Shown here: piece by piece, positions 35,225 to 45,588 of the stretch
How positions within the stretch are numbered: position 1 is the first letter of the stretch
Layout: every line of letters begins with the position of its first letter
Position numbers and translations under genes: made by a program
Notes under the pieces: generated by a model
Databases searched by the model: none
The model's input: the letters and a program-made list of their open reading frames with translations, nothing else
What the model was told of the DNA's origin: nothing
NCBI RefSeq assembly: GCF_900100155.1
Contig: NZ_FMTP01000005.1
Span: forward strand, 62,001-126,000
Direction of reading: 5' to 3'
Length of the DNA: 64,000 nt
Source: Ancylobacter rudongensis
GTDB taxonomy: Bacteria > Pseudomonadota > Alphaproteobacteria > Rhizobiales > Xanthobacteraceae

Positions 35225-36247
35225 TCAGGCGGCTTTCTGCTGCTCGCTCTCCGGCGTCCACTGGCCCAGCGCGGCGAGATAGTTCATCCGGGCGCGGTGG
35301 GTGAAGGCGGCCTGGCCGGCGGCGACGTTCTCCGGCTTGCCGGACCATGCCTTCTGCGGCGCGGCCTGGAGGGCGCGGCCATAGGAGAAGGTGAGGTTCC
35401 ACGGCAGCCCGCCGCCACGGATCATGGCGTCGAGATGGGCGGTGGCCTCCTCGTCCGACTGGCCGCCGGAGAGGAAGGCGACGCTGGGGACGGCGCTCGG
35501 CACGCAGTTCTTGAGGCAGCGCACGGTCTTGGCCGCGACTTCCTCGACCGAGGCCTGCTTCTGCGCCTTGCGGCCGGCGATGACCATGTTCGGCTTCAGC
35601 ACCATGCCTTCAAGCTTCACGCGGCCATAGAAGAGCTGCTGGAACACTTCCTTCAGCACCCATTCGGTCACGTCGTAGCAGCGGTCGATGTCGTGATCGC
35701 CATCCATCAGCACTTCCGGCTCGACGATCGGCACGATGCCGGCCGCCTGCGCCAGCGCCGCATAGCGGGCGAGCGCCTGCGCATTGGCGAGGATCGAGGT
35801 GTAGCTGGGAATGTGCTGGCCGATATCGATCACCGCCCGCCATTTGGCGAAGCGGGCGCCGAGATCGTAATATTCCTTGAAGCGGCCGGCGAGGCCGTCG
35901 AGCCCCTCGGTGATGGTCTCGCCGGGGCAGCCCGGCTGCGGCTGGGCACCGAGATCGACCTTGATGCCGGGAATGGAACCGGCGGCCTCGATCAGCGAGA
36001 CCAGCGTGGTGCCATCCTGCGCCTTCTGGCGGATGGTTTCGTCGAACAGGATGACGCCCGAAATGTATTGCTTCATCGCCTCGGAGCGGAACAGCATCTC
36101 GCGGTAATCGCGCCGATTTTCGAACGTGGATTCGACGCCGATGGCATCGAAGCGCTTCTTGATGGTGCTGGCGCTCTCATCCGCCGCCAGGAGGCCCTTG
36201 CCACCCGCCGCTAGCTTATACGCAACCTCTTCGAGGCTTGCCGTCAT
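35225..36247 (-). CDS. fba: Class I fructose-bisphosphate aldolase
   Basis: Schiff-base aldolase splitting fructose 1,6-bisphosphate. 340 residues from the ATG at 36247 (MTASLEEVAYKLAAGGKGLL), matching the class I N-terminus. Markers: LLAADESASTIKKRF near 20, YREMLFRSEAMKQYISGVIL near 50, KWRAVIDIGQHIPSY near 140, VPIVEPEVLMDGDHD near 175 and the Schiff-base lysine region VKLEGMVLKPNMVIAG near 215. Last gene of tkt-gap-pgk-fba, ended by a strong terminator. Confidence 0.95.
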   Translation of the reverse strand: MTASLEEVAYKLAAGGKGLLAADESASTIKKRFDAIGVESTFENRRDYREMLFRSEAMKQYISGVILFDETIRQKAQDGTTLVSLIEAAGSIPGIKVDLGAQPQPGCPGETITEGLDGLAGRFKEYYDLGARFAKWRAVIDIGQHIPSYTSILANAQALARYAALAQAAGIVPIVEPEVLMDGDHDIDRCYDVTEWVLKEVFQQLFYGRVKLEGMVLKPNMVIAGRKAQKQASVEEVAAKTVRCLKNCVPSAVPSVAFLSGGQSDEEATAHLDAMIRGGGLPWNLTFSYGRALQAAPQKAWSGKPENVAAGQAAFTHRARMNYLAALGQWTPESEQQKAA

Positions 36248-36375
36248 GTCTCTCTCTCCCGCGCGAAACTGACCGTCCGGCACCGCGACCGGATCGAACG
36301 CGGGGCCGGACCTGTCGGATACTAGCACCGGGCGGCGCGATCCTGAATGACAGGACCACGCCGCCCAGGCGTCGT

Positions 36376-37575
36376 TCAACGTCTCAGGGCTTCGACGCCC
36401 GGCAGGGGCTTGCCCTCAAGCCATTCGAGGAAGGCGCCGCCCGCCGTCGACACATAGGTGAAGCGGTCCGCCACCCCGGCATGGTTGAGCGCGGCCACCG
36501 TGTCGCCGCCGCCCGCTACCGACAGAAGTCCGCCGGCGTCCGTGAGTTCCGCCGCCGCCCGCGCAACCGCCACCGTCGCCGTGTCGAAGGGCGGCAGCTC
36601 GAAGGCGCCGAACGGGCCGTTCCAGACGATGGTCCTGGCGTCCTTCAGCCGGGCCACGACGTTTTCCACCGAGGCCGGGCCGGCATCGAGCATCATCTCG
36701 TCCGGCCGGATGTCATCGACCGAGGCGACGCGGTGCGGCGCGTTGGCCTTGAACTCGGTGGCGGCGAGCGCGTCGACCGGCAGCACGATCTCGCAGCCGG
36801 CGGCCTTGGCCTTGTCGAGGATGTCCAGCGCGGTACCGGCCAGCTCGTGCTCGCACAGCGACTTGCCGACATCCTTGCCCTGCGCGGCGAGGAAGGTATT
36901 GGCCATGCCGCCGCCGATCACCAGAATATCGACCTTGGCGACCAGATTGCCGAGCAGGTCCAGCTTCGACGACACCTTGGCGCCGCCGACGACGGCCAGC
37001 ACCGGGCGCTCGGGCTTCTCCAGCGCCTTGGCCAGCGCCTCGATCTCCTCCTGCATGCAGCGGCCGGCAAAGGCCGGCAGCTTGTGCGCGAGGCCTTCGG
37101 TCGAGGCATGGGCGCGGTGGGCGGTGGCGAAGGCGTCGTTGACATAGAGGTCGCCGAGGCCGGCCAGCGCCGCCACGAAGTCCGGGTCGTTCTTTTCTTC
37201 GCGCTTGTCGAAACGGGTGTTTTCCAGCAGCAGCACGTCGCCGGGCTGGAGCTTCGCGACCGCCGCCTCGGCCACCGGGCCGATGGTGGCGGGGGCGAAG
37301 GCGACCGGCTTGCCGAGCCGGCTCGCCACTTCCTGGGCGATGAACCCAAGCGACAGCGCCGGGTCCTCGCCCTTGGGGCGGCCGAAATGGGCGAGCAGGA
37401 TGACCTTGCCGCCCTTGTCGGAGATTTCGCGGATGGTGGGCAGCACGGCCTGGATGCGGGTGTCGTCGGTGACGCGGCCATTATCGACCGGCACGTTCAG
37501 ATCGACGCGCACGAGCACGCGCTTATTGGCGACGTCGGCGTCGTCGAGGGTGCGAAAGGCGGAGGCCTCGCTCAT
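36376..37575 (-). CDS. pgk: Phosphoglycerate kinase
   Basis: Transfers phosphate between 1,3-bisphosphoglycerate and ADP. 399 residues. The N-terminal signature [20 protein letters not shown] near 15 and [12 protein letters not shown] near 60, [55 protein letters not shown] and the C-terminal ATP site [19 protein letters not shown] are all present. Follows gap after a 78-base spacer with a hairpin. Confidence 0.97.
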   Translation of the reverse strand: MSEASAFRTLDDADVANKRVLVRVDLNVPVDNGRVTDDTRIQAVLPTIREISDKGGKVILLAHFGRPKGEDPALSLGFIAQEVASRLGKPVAFAPATIGPVAEAAVAKLQPGDVLLLENTRFDKREEKNDPDFVAALAGLGDLYVNDAFATAHRAHASTEGLAHKLPAFAGRCMQEEIEALAKALEKPERPVLAVVGGAKVSSKLDLLGNLVAKVDILVIGGGMANTFLAAQGKDVGKSLCEHELAGTALDILDKAKAAGCEIVLPVDALAATEFKANAPHRVASVDDIRPDEMMLDAGPASVENVVARLKDARTIVWNGPFGAFELPPFDTATVAVARAAAELTDAGGLLSVAGGGDTVAALNHAGVADRFTYVSTAGGAFLEWLEGKPLPGVEALRR

Positions 37576-37612
37576 GGTCTTCTCCCTTGGATTGTTGATC
37601 TTGGAAGCGAAA

Positions 37613-37644
37613 CGGCCGGGCCTCCTTGGCGGGAGACCCGGCCG
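37613..37644 (-). terminator. Hairpin between gap and pgk
   Basis: Stem CGGCCGGG/CCCGGCCG with an inner CTCC/GGAG extension around a single mismatch; on the minus strand it is followed by TTTCGC. It could attenuate read-through from gap into pgk or stabilise the gap mRNA. Confidence 0.5.
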
Positions 37645-37653
37645 GGCCGGATT

Positions 37654-38664
37654 TCAGATCAGCTTTCCGAGGGCGACCGCCGTGTCGGACATGCGGTTCG
37701 AGAAACCCCATTCATTGTCGTACCAGGACAGCACCCGGACGAAATTGCCTTCCAGCACCTTGGTCTGGTCGAGGTGGAAGATCGAGGAATGGGGGTCGTG
37801 GTTGAAATCGGTGGAGACGTTCGGCTGGTCGGTGAAGCCGAGAACGCCCTTGAGCGGACCGCTCGCGGCGGCGGCCTTGATCGCCTCGTTGATCTCCTCC
37901 TTCGTCACCTTCTTCTTGGCGACGAACTTGAAGTCGACGACCGAGACGTTCGGGGTCGGCACGCGGATCGAGGTGCCGTCCAGCCGGCCGGCGAGCTCGG
38001 GCAGCACGAGGCCGACGGCCTTGGCGGCGCCCGTCGTGGTCGGGATCATCGAAAGCGCCGCAGCGCGGGCGCGGTAGAGATCCTTGTGCATGGTGTCCAG
38101 CGTCGGCTGGTCACCTGTGTAGGAGTGGATCGTCGTCATGAAGCCGTGGTCGATGCCGACGGCGTCATTCAGCACCTTGGCCACCGGCGCGAGGCAATTG
38201 GTGGTGCAGGAGGCGTTGGAGACGACCAGATGATCCTTGGTCAGCTTGTCGTGGTTGACGCCGAAGACGACCGTCAGGTCGGCGCCTTCCGCCGGGGCGG
38301 AAACCAGCACGCGCTTGGCGCCGGCCGCGAGGTGGGCGGCAGCCTTGTCGCGCGCGGTGAAAATGCCGGTGCATTCGAGCGCGATATCCACGCCGAGCGC
38401 GGTGTGCGGCAGTTCGGCCGGATTGCGCACCGCCGTCACCTTGATCGGGCCGCGACCGACGTCGATCGTGTCGCCGTCGACCGTCACCGTGCCGTTGAAC
38501 CGGCCATGGACGCTGTCGAAGCGGAACAGGTGGGCATTGGTCTCGACCGGGCCGAGATCATTGATGGCGACGACTTCGATATCGGTGCGCCCGGACTCGA
38601 TGATGGCCCGCAGCACATTGCGACCGATGCGTCCAAAGCCGTTGATGGCAACCTTGAGCGTCAT
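37654..38664 (-). CDS. gap: Type I glyceraldehyde-3-phosphate dehydrogenase
   Basis: Oxidises glyceraldehyde 3-phosphate with NAD(P)+ and phosphate. 336 residues. NAD-binding start [20 protein letters not shown], catalytic cysteine in [17 protein letters not shown] near 153, His in [11 protein letters not shown] near 180, and [13 protein letters not shown] near 250. The residue after the first strand of the cofactor site reads INDLG, the usual NAD+ pattern with Asp. Sits between tkt and pgk. Confidence 0.97.
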   Translation of the reverse strand: MTLKVAINGFGRIGRNVLRAIIESGRTDIEVVAINDLGPVETNAHLFRFDSVHGRFNGTVTVDGDTIDVGRGPIKVTAVRNPAELPHTALGVDIALECTGIFTARDKAAAHLAAGAKRVLVSAPAEGADLTVVFGVNHDKLTKDHLVVSNASCTTNCLAPVAKVLNDAVGIDHGFMTTIHSYTGDQPTLDTMHKDLYRARAAALSMIPTTTGAAKAVGLVLPELAGRLDGTSIRVPTPNVSVVDFKFVAKKKVTKEEINEAIKAAAASGPLKGVLGFTDQPNVSTDFNHDPHSSIFHLDQTKVLEGNFVRVLSWYDNEWGFSNRMSDTAVALGKLI

Positions 38665-38819
38665 GCGTTTAATCCCCAGGTAAGCTTTATCATCATGATC
38701 CGCGCGAGGGCCTCATAGCGCGGCGATTGCCAGGACACCAGTCGCTCTTTTGACGCTGCTTGCTGGGCGCAGGGCTGGCGCATTATGTATGCGCCAGCCG
38801 CATAGCTTGTCGGGCGTGT

Positions 38820-40811
38820 TCAGCGCTTGAGGCGGCTGAGCGCGGTCGCCACCACGGCTTCGACGGTGATGCCGAAATGGGCGAACACCTCGGGAGCCGG
38901 GCCGGAGGCACCGAAGCCCCGCATGCCGATAAAGGCAGCGTCGGAGCCGACGATCTCGTCCCAGCCCTGGCGGATCAGGGCTTCGACCGCGATCTTCACC
39001 GGCGCCGTGCCCACCACCTGACGGCGGCTTTCCTCGGGCTGGTTCAGGAACAGCTCGAAGCAGGGCACGGAGACGACGCGGGTCGGCACGCCCTGCGCTT
39101 CCAGCTGCTCGCGGGCCTTCATCACCAGCGAGACTTCCGAGCCGGAGGCGAAGAGCGTGACCTGCGCCTCGTCGGAGGCGCTCGCCAGCTCATAGGCACC
39201 GCGCGCGGTGAGGCAGCGCTCGCTGTCGTCGGTGCGCAGCAGCGGCAGGTTCTGGCGCGTCAGCGCCATCACGCTCGGGCCGGTCTTGTGCTCCAGCGCC
39301 AGCTTCCAGGCTTCCGCCGTTTCCACCGTGTCGCAGGGGCGGAAGACAAGGAGGTTCGGAATGGCGCGCAGCGCGGCGATCTGCTCGACCGGCTGGTGGG
39401 TCGGGCCGTCCTCGCCCACGCCGATCGAATCATGCGTGAACACATAGACCACGCGCACGCCCATCAGCGCCGCGAGGCGGATGGAGGGGCGGCAATAGTC
39501 GGAGAAGACGAGGAAGGTGCCGCCATAGGGGATGAAGCCGCCATGCAGGGCGATTCCGTTCATCGCCGCGGCCATGCCGTGCTCGCGAATGCCCCAGTTC
39601 ACATAGCGGCCGTCATATTTCGGCGGCTCGACATAGACCGAGGTGGCCTTGGTCTTCGTGTTGTTGGAGTGGGTGAGGTCGGCCGAGCCGCCCACCATTT
39701 CCGGCAACGCCGCCGTGAGGGCTTCCAGCACGATCTCGGAGGATTTGCGGGTGGCCACGGCCCCGCCATCGGCACGGGCCTTGGCGATGACAGCGGCGAC
39801 CGTCTCGCCCAGCTTGGAGGGCAGGTCGCCGCGCACGCGCCGCTCGAACTCGCCGCGCAGCTCGACATCGGCCTCGCTGAGCCGCTGGTTCCAGTTCTTG
39901 TGCGCCTGGCGCGAGCGCAGGCCGGCGAGGCGCCACGCGTCGAGCACGTCGCTGGGAATGACGAAGGGCTCGTATTCCCAGTTGAGGAAGGCGCGGGCCG
40001 CGGCGATCTCGGCGGCGCCGAGCGGGGCGCCGTGAACGGCATTGGTGCCGCCTTTGTTGGGCGCGCCATAGCCGATGGTGGTGTGGCAGGCGATCAGCGT
40101 CGGCTTGTCGCTGGTCTTGGCGGCTTCCAGCGCGGCAAGGATGGCGTCCGGGTCATGGCCGTCGACGCGGGTCGCGTGCCAGCCCGAGGCCTCGAAGCGG
40201 GCGAGCTGGTCGGTCGCGACCGAGAGCGCGGTGGAGCCGTCGATGGTGATGTGGTTGTCGTCCCACAGCACAGTGAGCTTGTTCAGCTTCTGGCGGCCGG
40301 CGATCTCGATCGCCTCCTCCGAGATGCCTTCCATCAGGCAGCCATCGCCGCAGATGACATAGGTGTGGTGGTCGACCAGGTCTGAGCCGAACTGGGCGGC
40401 GAGCATGCGCTCGCCGAGCGCGAAGCCGACCGAATTGGCAAGGCCCTGGCCGAGCGGCCCGGTGGTGGTCTCGATGCCGACCGTATGGCCATATTCGGGA
40501 TGGCCGGGCGTGCGCGAGCCAAGCTGGCGGAAATTCTTGATGTCGTCGATCGACATGCCCTCATAGCCCGTGAGGTAGAGCAGGGCGTAGATGAGCATCG
40601 AGCCGTGGCCGGCGGAGAGGATGAAGCGATCCCGGTCCGGCCAGTGCGGGTCGGTCGGGTCGTATTTCAGCACCTTGCCGAACAGGACAGTGGCGACGTC
40701 CGCCATTCCCATGGGCATGCCCGGATGGCCGGAATTGGCGGCTTCGACGGCGTCCATGGCCAGTGCCCGAATGGCATTGGCCATGCGATCGTGCTTCTCG
40801 CGGTTCGACAT
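38820..40811 (-). CDS. tkt: Transketolase
   Basis: ThDP-dependent two-carbon transferase of the pentose phosphate or Calvin pathway. 663 residues. Markers: [20 protein letters not shown] near 26, [18 protein letters not shown] near 65, the ThDP-metal site [18 protein letters not shown] near 152, and the second-domain motif [20 protein letters not shown] with [20 protein letters not shown] near 460. First gene of tkt-gap-pgk-fba. No rubisco or phosphoribulokinase is seen here, so glycolysis/pentose phosphate use is the safe reading. Confidence 0.97.
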   Translation of the reverse strand: MSNREKHDRMANAIRALAMDAVEAANSGHPGMPMGMADVATVLFGKVLKYDPTDPHWPDRDRFILSAGHGSMLIYALLYLTGYEGMSIDDIKNFRQLGSRTPGHPEYGHTVGIETTTGPLGQGLANSVGFALGERMLAAQFGSDLVDHHTYVICGDGCLMEGISEEAIEIAGRQKLNKLTVLWDDNHITIDGSTALSVATDQLARFEASGWHATRVDGHDPDAILAALEAAKTSDKPTLIACHTTIGYGAPNKGGTNAVHGAPLGAAEIAAARAFLNWEYEPFVIPSDVLDAWRLAGLRSRQAHKNWNQRLSEADVELRGEFERRVRGDLPSKLGETVAAVIAKARADGGAVATRKSSEIVLEALTAALPEMVGGSADLTHSNNTKTKATSVYVEPPKYDGRYVNWGIREHGMAAAMNGIALHGGFIPYGGTFLVFSDYCRPSIRLAALMGVRVVYVFTHDSIGVGEDGPTHQPVEQIAALRAIPNLLVFRPCDTVETAEAWKLALEHKTGPSVMALTRQNLPLLRTDDSERCLTARGAYELASASDEAQVTLFASGSEVSLVMKAREQLEAQGVPTRVVSVPCFELFLNQPEESRRQVVGTAPVKIAVEALIRQGWDEIVGSDAAFIGMRGFGASGPAPEVFAHFGITVEAVVATALSRLKR

Positions 40812-41160
40812 GAGGACGGATGTCTCCGAGGCAGATGGGTTGCTGTGTCAGGGCGCGACGTTTCGAGGCCGCAGGCCGGGCGGCGTTGCTCCCGGGCGGG
40901 CCAGCTCAGCATGCGGGCGGGGGCCGGCGAGTGATAGCACCACCGGGCGCGCTGTCAAAGACAGGCGTGTGACGACAGGCCCGCGACAGCCTCTGTCGGC
41001 CGCCCTTGCCGGCCGCCGAGGCACGGAAGCTGTGTGTCGTTTGCGCCCGGGGCGCGTTAGTTGACGCGGTTTCCCCCCGCAGGCTCAATATCGCCGGAAT
41101 CGTTCGGCGATGAATCGCTTCACGACGGCTGCCCTTGCCGGGCGAATGAACGGAGACGTC
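40812..41160. other. 349-base divergent gap, tkt and DUF4164
   Basis: No gene seen. TTGACG at 41061-41066 followed about 18 bases later by TCAATA/CAATAT at 41085-41091 is a possible promoter for the DUF4164-zapA pair. GGAGA just before 41161 is its ribosome site. The rest is GC-rich without recognisable structure. Confidence 0.4.
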
Positions 41161-41460
41161 ATGAACGCGCCCGAGGCGGGTGAACCGACGAGCGTACTGG
41201 AAGCGGCGATGCGGCGTTTCGATAGTGCGGTCGATGCGCTCGAAGGCGCGATCGAGCGCCGGCTGGAGGTGGAGCGGCAGGAAGCCGCGCTCGCCCAGCA
41301 GCTTCATGTCCTCGGGGCCGACCGTTCGCGCCTCGCCGACGCTCTCGACGGCGCGCAGGCTCGCGCCGACCGCCTCGATACCGCCAATGACGAGGTAGCG
41401 CGCCGCCTCGGCAGCGCCATGGAAACCATTCGCGCGGTGCTCGCCGCGCAGGAACGCTAA
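41161..41460 (+). CDS. DUF4164 coiled-coil protein
   Basis: 99 residues from the ATG at 41161 (MNAPEAGEPTSVLEAAMRRF), preferred over ATG 41110 because of the GGAGACGTC ribosome site. Almost all is predicted coiled coil: FDSAVDALEGAIERRLEVER, ALAQQLHVLGADRSRLADAL and ARADRLDTANDEVARRLGSA. DUF4164 proteins sit next to zapA across Hyphomicrobiales, which suggests a shared cell-division role; this is inference. Confidence 0.85.
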   Translation: MNAPEAGEPTSVLEAAMRRFDSAVDALEGAIERRLEVERQEAALAQQLHVLGADRSRLADALDGAQARADRLDTANDEVARRLGSAMETIRAVLAAQER

Positions 41461-41469
41461 GGGGCGGCT

Positions 41470-41853
41470 ATGGCGTATGTGACCATCAGCATCGGCGGGC
41501 GCGCCTATCGCATGGCCTGCGACGACGGCCAGGAAGACCACCTCAGCGGGCTCGGCGAGGAGGTCGATGCCCGCATCGACCAGCTGCGCGTCGCCTTTGG
41601 CGAGATCGGCGACCAGCGCCTGAGCATCATGGCCGCGATCACCATCGCCGATGAACTGAGCGAGGCGCGCCGGCGGCTGGCCGCGCTGGAGCAGGAGGCC
41701 GCCGCCGAACGCGCCGCCCGCAGCGCCGCGACCCAGCGGCTCGGCGAGACCGAGGCGCGGCTGGCCCGCAGCGTCGCCTCCGCCGCCGAGCGGCTGGAGC
41801 GCCTGACCCGGGAACTGGGCACCAGCCCGTCCGGCGGCGTGGGGATGGGCTGA
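41470..41853 (+). CDS. zapA: Cell division protein ZapA
   Basis: Bundles FtsZ filaments at the division site. 127 residues. The ZapA core VTISIGGRAYRMACDDGQED, LSGLGEEVDARIDQLRVAFG, RLSIMAAITIADELSEARRR is followed by an Ala/Glu/Arg coiled coil. The G..Y...CD.G.E..L start is diagnostic. Lies 9 bases after the DUF4164 gene, so co-transcribed. 6S RNA and 5-FTHF cyclo-ligase, which flank zapA in many bacteria, lie 9 kb away here. Confidence 0.92.
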   Translation: MAYVTISIGGRAYRMACDDGQEDHLSGLGEEVDARIDQLRVAFGEIGDQRLSIMAAITIADELSEARRRLAALEQEAAAERAARSAATQRLGETEARLARSVASAAERLERLTRELGTSPSGGVGMG

Positions 41854-42002
41854 AAGCTGTTGCGGCGGTGCGGGTTTGCGCCTGCCGCCTTTCGCCGCCG
41901 CGCCCCGGGCGGCGGGCCTGACGGGCTTGACGCGGTTCGCCGCGCGGCGCACAGGAGCAGACCGTTCTCTGGCTGCCGATCGCGCTTCATCTGGAATTTG
42001 AC

Positions 42003-42791
42003 ATGATCCGTACTCCCCTGATGACCGTCATGGTCCAGGCCGTCCGCAAGGCTGGCCGCTCCCTGATCCGCGATTTCGGTGAGGTCGAGAACCTGCAGGT
42101 GTCGCTCAAGGGCCCGGCCAATTTCGTCTCCAACGCCGACCGCAAGGCCGAGCGCATCCTCCAGGACGAGCTGACCAAGGCGCGCCCGAGCTACGGCTTC
42201 ATCATGGAGGAGAGTGGGGAGGTCGACGGGGCCGACGAGAGCCATCGCTGGATCATCGACCCGCTCGACGGCACCACCAATTTCCTGCACGGCATCCCGC
42301 TGTTCTGCGTCTCGCTGGCGCTGGCGCGCGACGGCGTGCCGGTGGCGGGGGTGATCTACAACCCGGTCACGGACGAGCTTTTCGTCGCCGAGAAGGGCGC
42401 CGGCGCCTTCATGAACGACCGGCGCATCCGCGTCGCCGCCCGGCGCAACCTGGCCGATGCCGTGGTGTGCTGCGGCCTGCCGCATATGGGCCGCGGCGAC
42501 TTCGCGCAGTTCGGCCGTGAATATGCGACCATTGCCCCGAAGGTGGCGGGCCTGCGCCGCACCGGCACCGCCGCGCTCGATCTTGCCTGGGTCGCCGCCG
42601 GCCGCTTCGACGCCTTCTGGGAGCGGGGCCTCAGCCCCTGGGACATGGCGGCCGGAATCGTGCTGGTGCGCGAGGCGGGCGGCTATGTCTCCGATCTCGA
42701 CGGCGGCGACAAGATGCTGGCCAAGGGCGACATCATCGTCGGCAACGACACGGTGCGCCGCGACCTTCTCGCGCTCGTAAGCAAGGCGTAG
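42003..42791 (+). CDS. Inositol monophosphatase family protein (SuhB type)
   Basis: Magnesium-dependent phosphatase of the SuhB/inositol monophosphatase fold, 262 residues. Metal site 1 Glu in FIMEESGEVDGA near 70, the double-Asp motif WIIDPLDGTTNFLHGIPLF near 85 and the late Asp motif LSPWDMAAGIVLVREAGGYV near 215 are intact. In E. coli the homologue SuhB also acts in rRNA transcription antitermination. Single gene with no clear operon partner. Confidence 0.9.
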   Translation: MIRTPLMTVMVQAVRKAGRSLIRDFGEVENLQVSLKGPANFVSNADRKAERILQDELTKARPSYGFIMEESGEVDGADESHRWIIDPLDGTTNFLHGIPLFCVSLALARDGVPVAGVIYNPVTDELFVAEKGAGAFMNDRRIRVAARRNLADAVVCCGLPHMGRGDFAQFGREYATIAPKVAGLRRTGTAALDLAWVAAGRFDAFWERGLSPWDMAAGIVLVREAGGYVSDLDGGDKMLAKGDIIVGNDTVRRDLLALVSKA

Positions 42792-42930
42792 AGAAAGCCG
42801 TAACGGTAAAAAGATAGCGCCGGTCCATCTGGGTTCTGCGGCGTTCCTTTTCCGTGCGTCTGTGGCATAGTCCGGCCCGAAGGGCGGTCTTTTCGGGCCA
42901 TCGCCGTCCTTCACGGGGACGGCCGAGGGT

Positions 42931-43986
42931 ATGAGCGCTACGGATTCTTTTCATAAATTGTCATCGCCCCGCATCTTTCTGGTGCGGATGTTCGTGTTTA
43001 TCCTGCTGTGCGTGGCGCTAGCCTCCATTCTGCACGAACCGATCTGGCGTGCCTTTCTCAACAATCCCGGCCTGAACGGCGTCATCTTCGGTGTTCTGCT
43101 GATCGGCATCATCTTCGCCTTCCGCCAGGTGGTGCGCCTGCTGCCGGAAGTCGAATGGGTGAACAGCTTCCGCATCGCCGATCCCGGCCTTGAAGTGCGG
43201 CAGGCGCCGGTGCTGCTGGCGCCGATGGCGGCGCTGCTCGGCGACCGGGTCGGGCGCATGTCGATCTCGCAGGCGACGATGCGCGGCATCCTCGAATCCA
43301 TCGGGACCCGTCTCGACGAGGCGCGCGACCTGCTGCGCTACCTTACCGGCCTGCTCGTCTTTCTCGGCCTTCTCGGCACCTTCTGGGGCCTGCTGGAGAC
43401 CGTCAGCTCGATCGCCGGGGTGATCAGTGCGCTCGATGTCGGCCCGGAATCGGGGTCGGTGCTGGACACGCTGAAGGCCGGCCTGGCCGCGCCGCTGGGC
43501 GGCATGGGCATCGCCTTCTCCTCCTCGCTGTTCGGCCTTGCCGGCTCGCTGGTGCTGGGTTTCCTCGACCTCCAGGCGGGGCAGGCGCAGAACCGCTTCT
43601 ATATCGACCTTGAAGACTGGCTCTCCACCACGGTCGAGGATCTCGGCACGGAGGCGGCCCGCGCCCGGGGGCCGGTTCCCGTGCCGTCCCACGCGGCGCC
43701 GATCGGACCGCTGCCGCTGCCCTTGCCGGCGCCGCCGGCGCCTGATTTCAGCGATCTTTCCGCCGCCATTGCGCGGCTTGAGCGCACCATGACCGAAGCC
43801 GGTTCGCAGCGCGTCACCACCGCGATGGCGCATCTGGCGGAAAGCCTGCAGGGACTCGTGCAGCACATGCGCAGCGAGCAGCAGATGGTGCGTGACTGGG
43901 TCGAGGCGCAGGCCGAACAGCAGCGCGACATCAAGCGCCTGCTGGAACGCATCGCCGACGCCAAGTCGGATCGCGAGAGCGCCTGA
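42931..43986 (+). CDS. MotA/TolQ/ExbB-type proton channel subunit
   Basis: 351 residues. Hydrophobic helices at about 20-36 (FVFILLCVALASIL), 49-65 (GVIFGVLLIGIIFAF), 135-160 (LTGLLVFLGLLGTFWGLLET) and 190-215 (GMGIAFSSSLFGLAGSLVLG), with the family GLLGTFWGLLETVSSIAGVI and SSSLFGLAGSL channel motifs. A Pro-rich linker and a C-terminal amphipathic part follow. Its stop overlaps the start of the MotB-like gene by one base, so the two form a stator-like pair. No flagellar genes are near, so a non-flagellar envelope role is more likely. Confidence 0.88.
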   Translation: MSATDSFHKLSSPRIFLVRMFVFILLCVALASILHEPIWRAFLNNPGLNGVIFGVLLIGIIFAFRQVVRLLPEVEWVNSFRIADPGLEVRQAPVLLAPMAALLGDRVGRMSISQATMRGILESIGTRLDEARDLLRYLTGLLVFLGLLGTFWGLLETVSSIAGVISALDVGPESGSVLDTLKAGLAAPLGGMGIAFSSSLFGLAGSLVLGFLDLQAGQAQNRFYIDLEDWLSTTVEDLGTEAARARGPVPVPSHAAPIGPLPLPLPAPPAPDFSDLSAAIARLERTMTEAGSQRVTTAMAHLAESLQGLVQHMRSEQQMVRDWVEAQAEQQRDIKRLLERIADAKSDRESA

Positions 43987-45020
43987 TGGCCCTGGGACGT
44001 TCCCGCCGTGGCGAGCGCCACATCGACTACTGGCCCGGCTTCGTCGACGCGCTGTCGACGCTGCTCATGGTCTTCGTCTTCCTGCTGTCGGTCTTTGTGC
44101 TCGCGCAATTCGTGCTGACCCAGGAGATCGGCTCCAAGGACGACGCCATGGCGCGGCTGCAGGCGCAGATCCGCGAGCTGACCGACCTGCTGGCGCTGGA
44201 GCGGGCGAGCGACGCCGAGACCGACAGCCAGATGGGCGCGCTGCGCGCCAGCCTGCTGCGGCTGGAGCAGGAGCGCGACGCGCTGCGGGAGGCGGCGATC
44301 GCTGTCGCCGGCCCGGAGGAAATCGCTGCCGCGCAGAGCCGCAGCGCCGAACTCGCCCGCGAGCTGGGGCAGGAGAAGGACGCCGCCGCCCAGGCCGCGG
44401 CGCAGATCGCCATCCTCAACCAGCAGATCGCCGCGCTTCGCCGGCAGATCGCCGCGCTGGAGGAGGCGCTGAACATTTCCGACCAGAAGGACAAGGAGAG
44501 CCAGTCGCGCCTTGCCGATCTCGGCCGGCGGCTCAATGTCGCCCTCGCCCAGCGGGTGCAGGAATTGACCCGCTACCGCTCGGACTTCTTCGGCCGGCTG
44601 CGCGCCATTCTCGGCGACCGGCCGGATGTGCGGGTGGTGGGCGACCGCTTCGTCTTCCAGTCCGAGATCTTCTTCGATCGGGCCGCCGCGCAGCTGCGGG
44701 ACGATGCGCTGCCGGCGCTCGACAAGCTCGCTACCGCATTGATCGAGCTGGAGAAACAGATCCCGGCCGATCTTCCCTGGGTGCTGCGCGTCGACGGCCA
44801 TACCGACGACCGGCCGATCTCGACCCCGCTCTATCCCTCGAACTGGGAGCTTTCGGCGGCGCGCGCCATCGCGGTGGTGCAGTATCTCGCGCAAAGGGGC
44901 GTATCGCCCCAGCATCTCGTCGCCGCCGGCTTCGGCGAATACCAGCCGATCGATTCCGGCAGCGACGACGAGGCCCGCGCCCGCAACCGCCGTATCGAAC
45001 TCAAGCTCACCGAGCGATGA
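43986..45020 (+). CDS. OmpA/MotB-like peptidoglycan-binding protein
   Basis: 344 residues. N-terminal membrane helix with the MotB-like pattern YWPGFVDALSTLLMVFVFLL near 15-34 holding the channel Asp. A long coiled coil (about 50-190) separates it from a C-terminal OmpA-like domain: SEIFFDRAAAQLRDDALPAL, VLRVDGHTDDRPIST near 260, PSNWELSAARAIAVVQYLAQ and ARNRRIELKLTER, typical of peptidoglycan binding. Partner of the preceding MotA-like subunit. Confidence 0.9.
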   Translation: MALGRSRRGERHIDYWPGFVDALSTLLMVFVFLLSVFVLAQFVLTQEIGSKDDAMARLQAQIRELTDLLALERASDAETDSQMGALRASLLRLEQERDALREAAIAVAGPEEIAAAQSRSAELARELGQEKDAAAQAAAQIAILNQQIAALRRQIAALEEALNISDQKDKESQSRLADLGRRLNVALAQRVQELTRYRSDFFGRLRAILGDRPDVRVVGDRFVFQSEIFFDRAAAQLRDDALPALDKLATALIELEKQIPADLPWVLRVDGHTDDRPISTPLYPSNWELSAARAIAVVQYLAQRGVSPQHLVAAGFGEYQPIDSGSDDEARARNRRIELKLTER

Positions 45021-45030
45021 GCCGACGGCG

Positions 45031-45513
45031 ATGAGCGAGTCCCCCGCGCCCCTGCTGATCGGCTTCGACTGGAGCCATATGCCCGAGATGACGCATCTGT
45101 GGGTCGAGGCGTGGCAGGAGGCGTTGCCCGAGATCGATTTCGAGGCCCGGCGCGGCTGGCTGTGCCACCGTATCGGCACGCTGCTCGACGAGGGCGCCGC
45201 GATCGACCTGGCGCTGGCGCCGGGGGAGGGCGGCGCGCCCGGGGCGCTGCTCGGCTTCGTCTCGGTGCACCCGCGCACCGGCTATGTCGACCAGCTTGTG
45301 GTGCATCCCGACCATTGGGGCGCCGGGGTGGCCAGCCGGCTGGTCGCCGCCGCCGCCGCCCGCTCGCCGCGCCATCTCGTGCTCGACGTCAACGAGCAGA
45401 ATGAGCGCGCGGTGCGCTTTTACGAGAAGGCCGGCTTCACCGTGGTCGGCCATGGGGTCAACCCGACCTCCGGCCGCCCGACGCTGCGGATGGAGCGTCG
45501 GGTTCAGCGTTAG
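45031..45513 (+). CDS. GNAT N-acetyltransferase
   Basis: 160 residues. Acetyl-CoA motif VVHPDHWGAGVASRLVAAAA near 92 follows VHPRTGYVDQLVV, and LVLDVNEQNERAVRFYEKAG near 118 is the usual motif B. Substrate unknown. Starts ten bases after the MotB-like gene and probably shares its transcript. A 21-bp imperfect tandem array begins at its stop codon. Confidence 0.85.
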   Translation: MSESPAPLLIGFDWSHMPEMTHLWVEAWQEALPEIDFEARRGWLCHRIGTLLDEGAAIDLALAPGEGGAPGALLGFVSVHPRTGYVDQLVVHPDHWGAGVASRLVAAAAARSPRHLVLDVNEQNERAVRFYEKAGFTVVGHGVNPTSGRPTLRMERRVQR

Positions 45514-45574
45514 GCCGATGAGGGTGAGTTCTGGACCGATGACGTGGAGTGTCAGGCCGGTGAGGGTGATCCGG
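45512..45574. repeat. 21-bp imperfect tandem repeat, three copies
   Basis: Copies at 45512-45532, 45533-45553 and 45554-45574, each close to (A/G)G(G/A)CCG(A/G)TGA-GGGTG. It begins at the stop codon of the GNAT gene and ends 14 bases before the convergent ABC transporter gene. The 21-base period is a multiple of three, so it could once have been coding. Confidence 0.65.
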
Positions 45575-45588
45575 CCGACGGGGGGCGT

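Noticed and set aside
36238-38718. 826-residue open frame on the plus strand
   Set aside because: Antisense to fba, pgk and gap; low-complexity composition with no family match.
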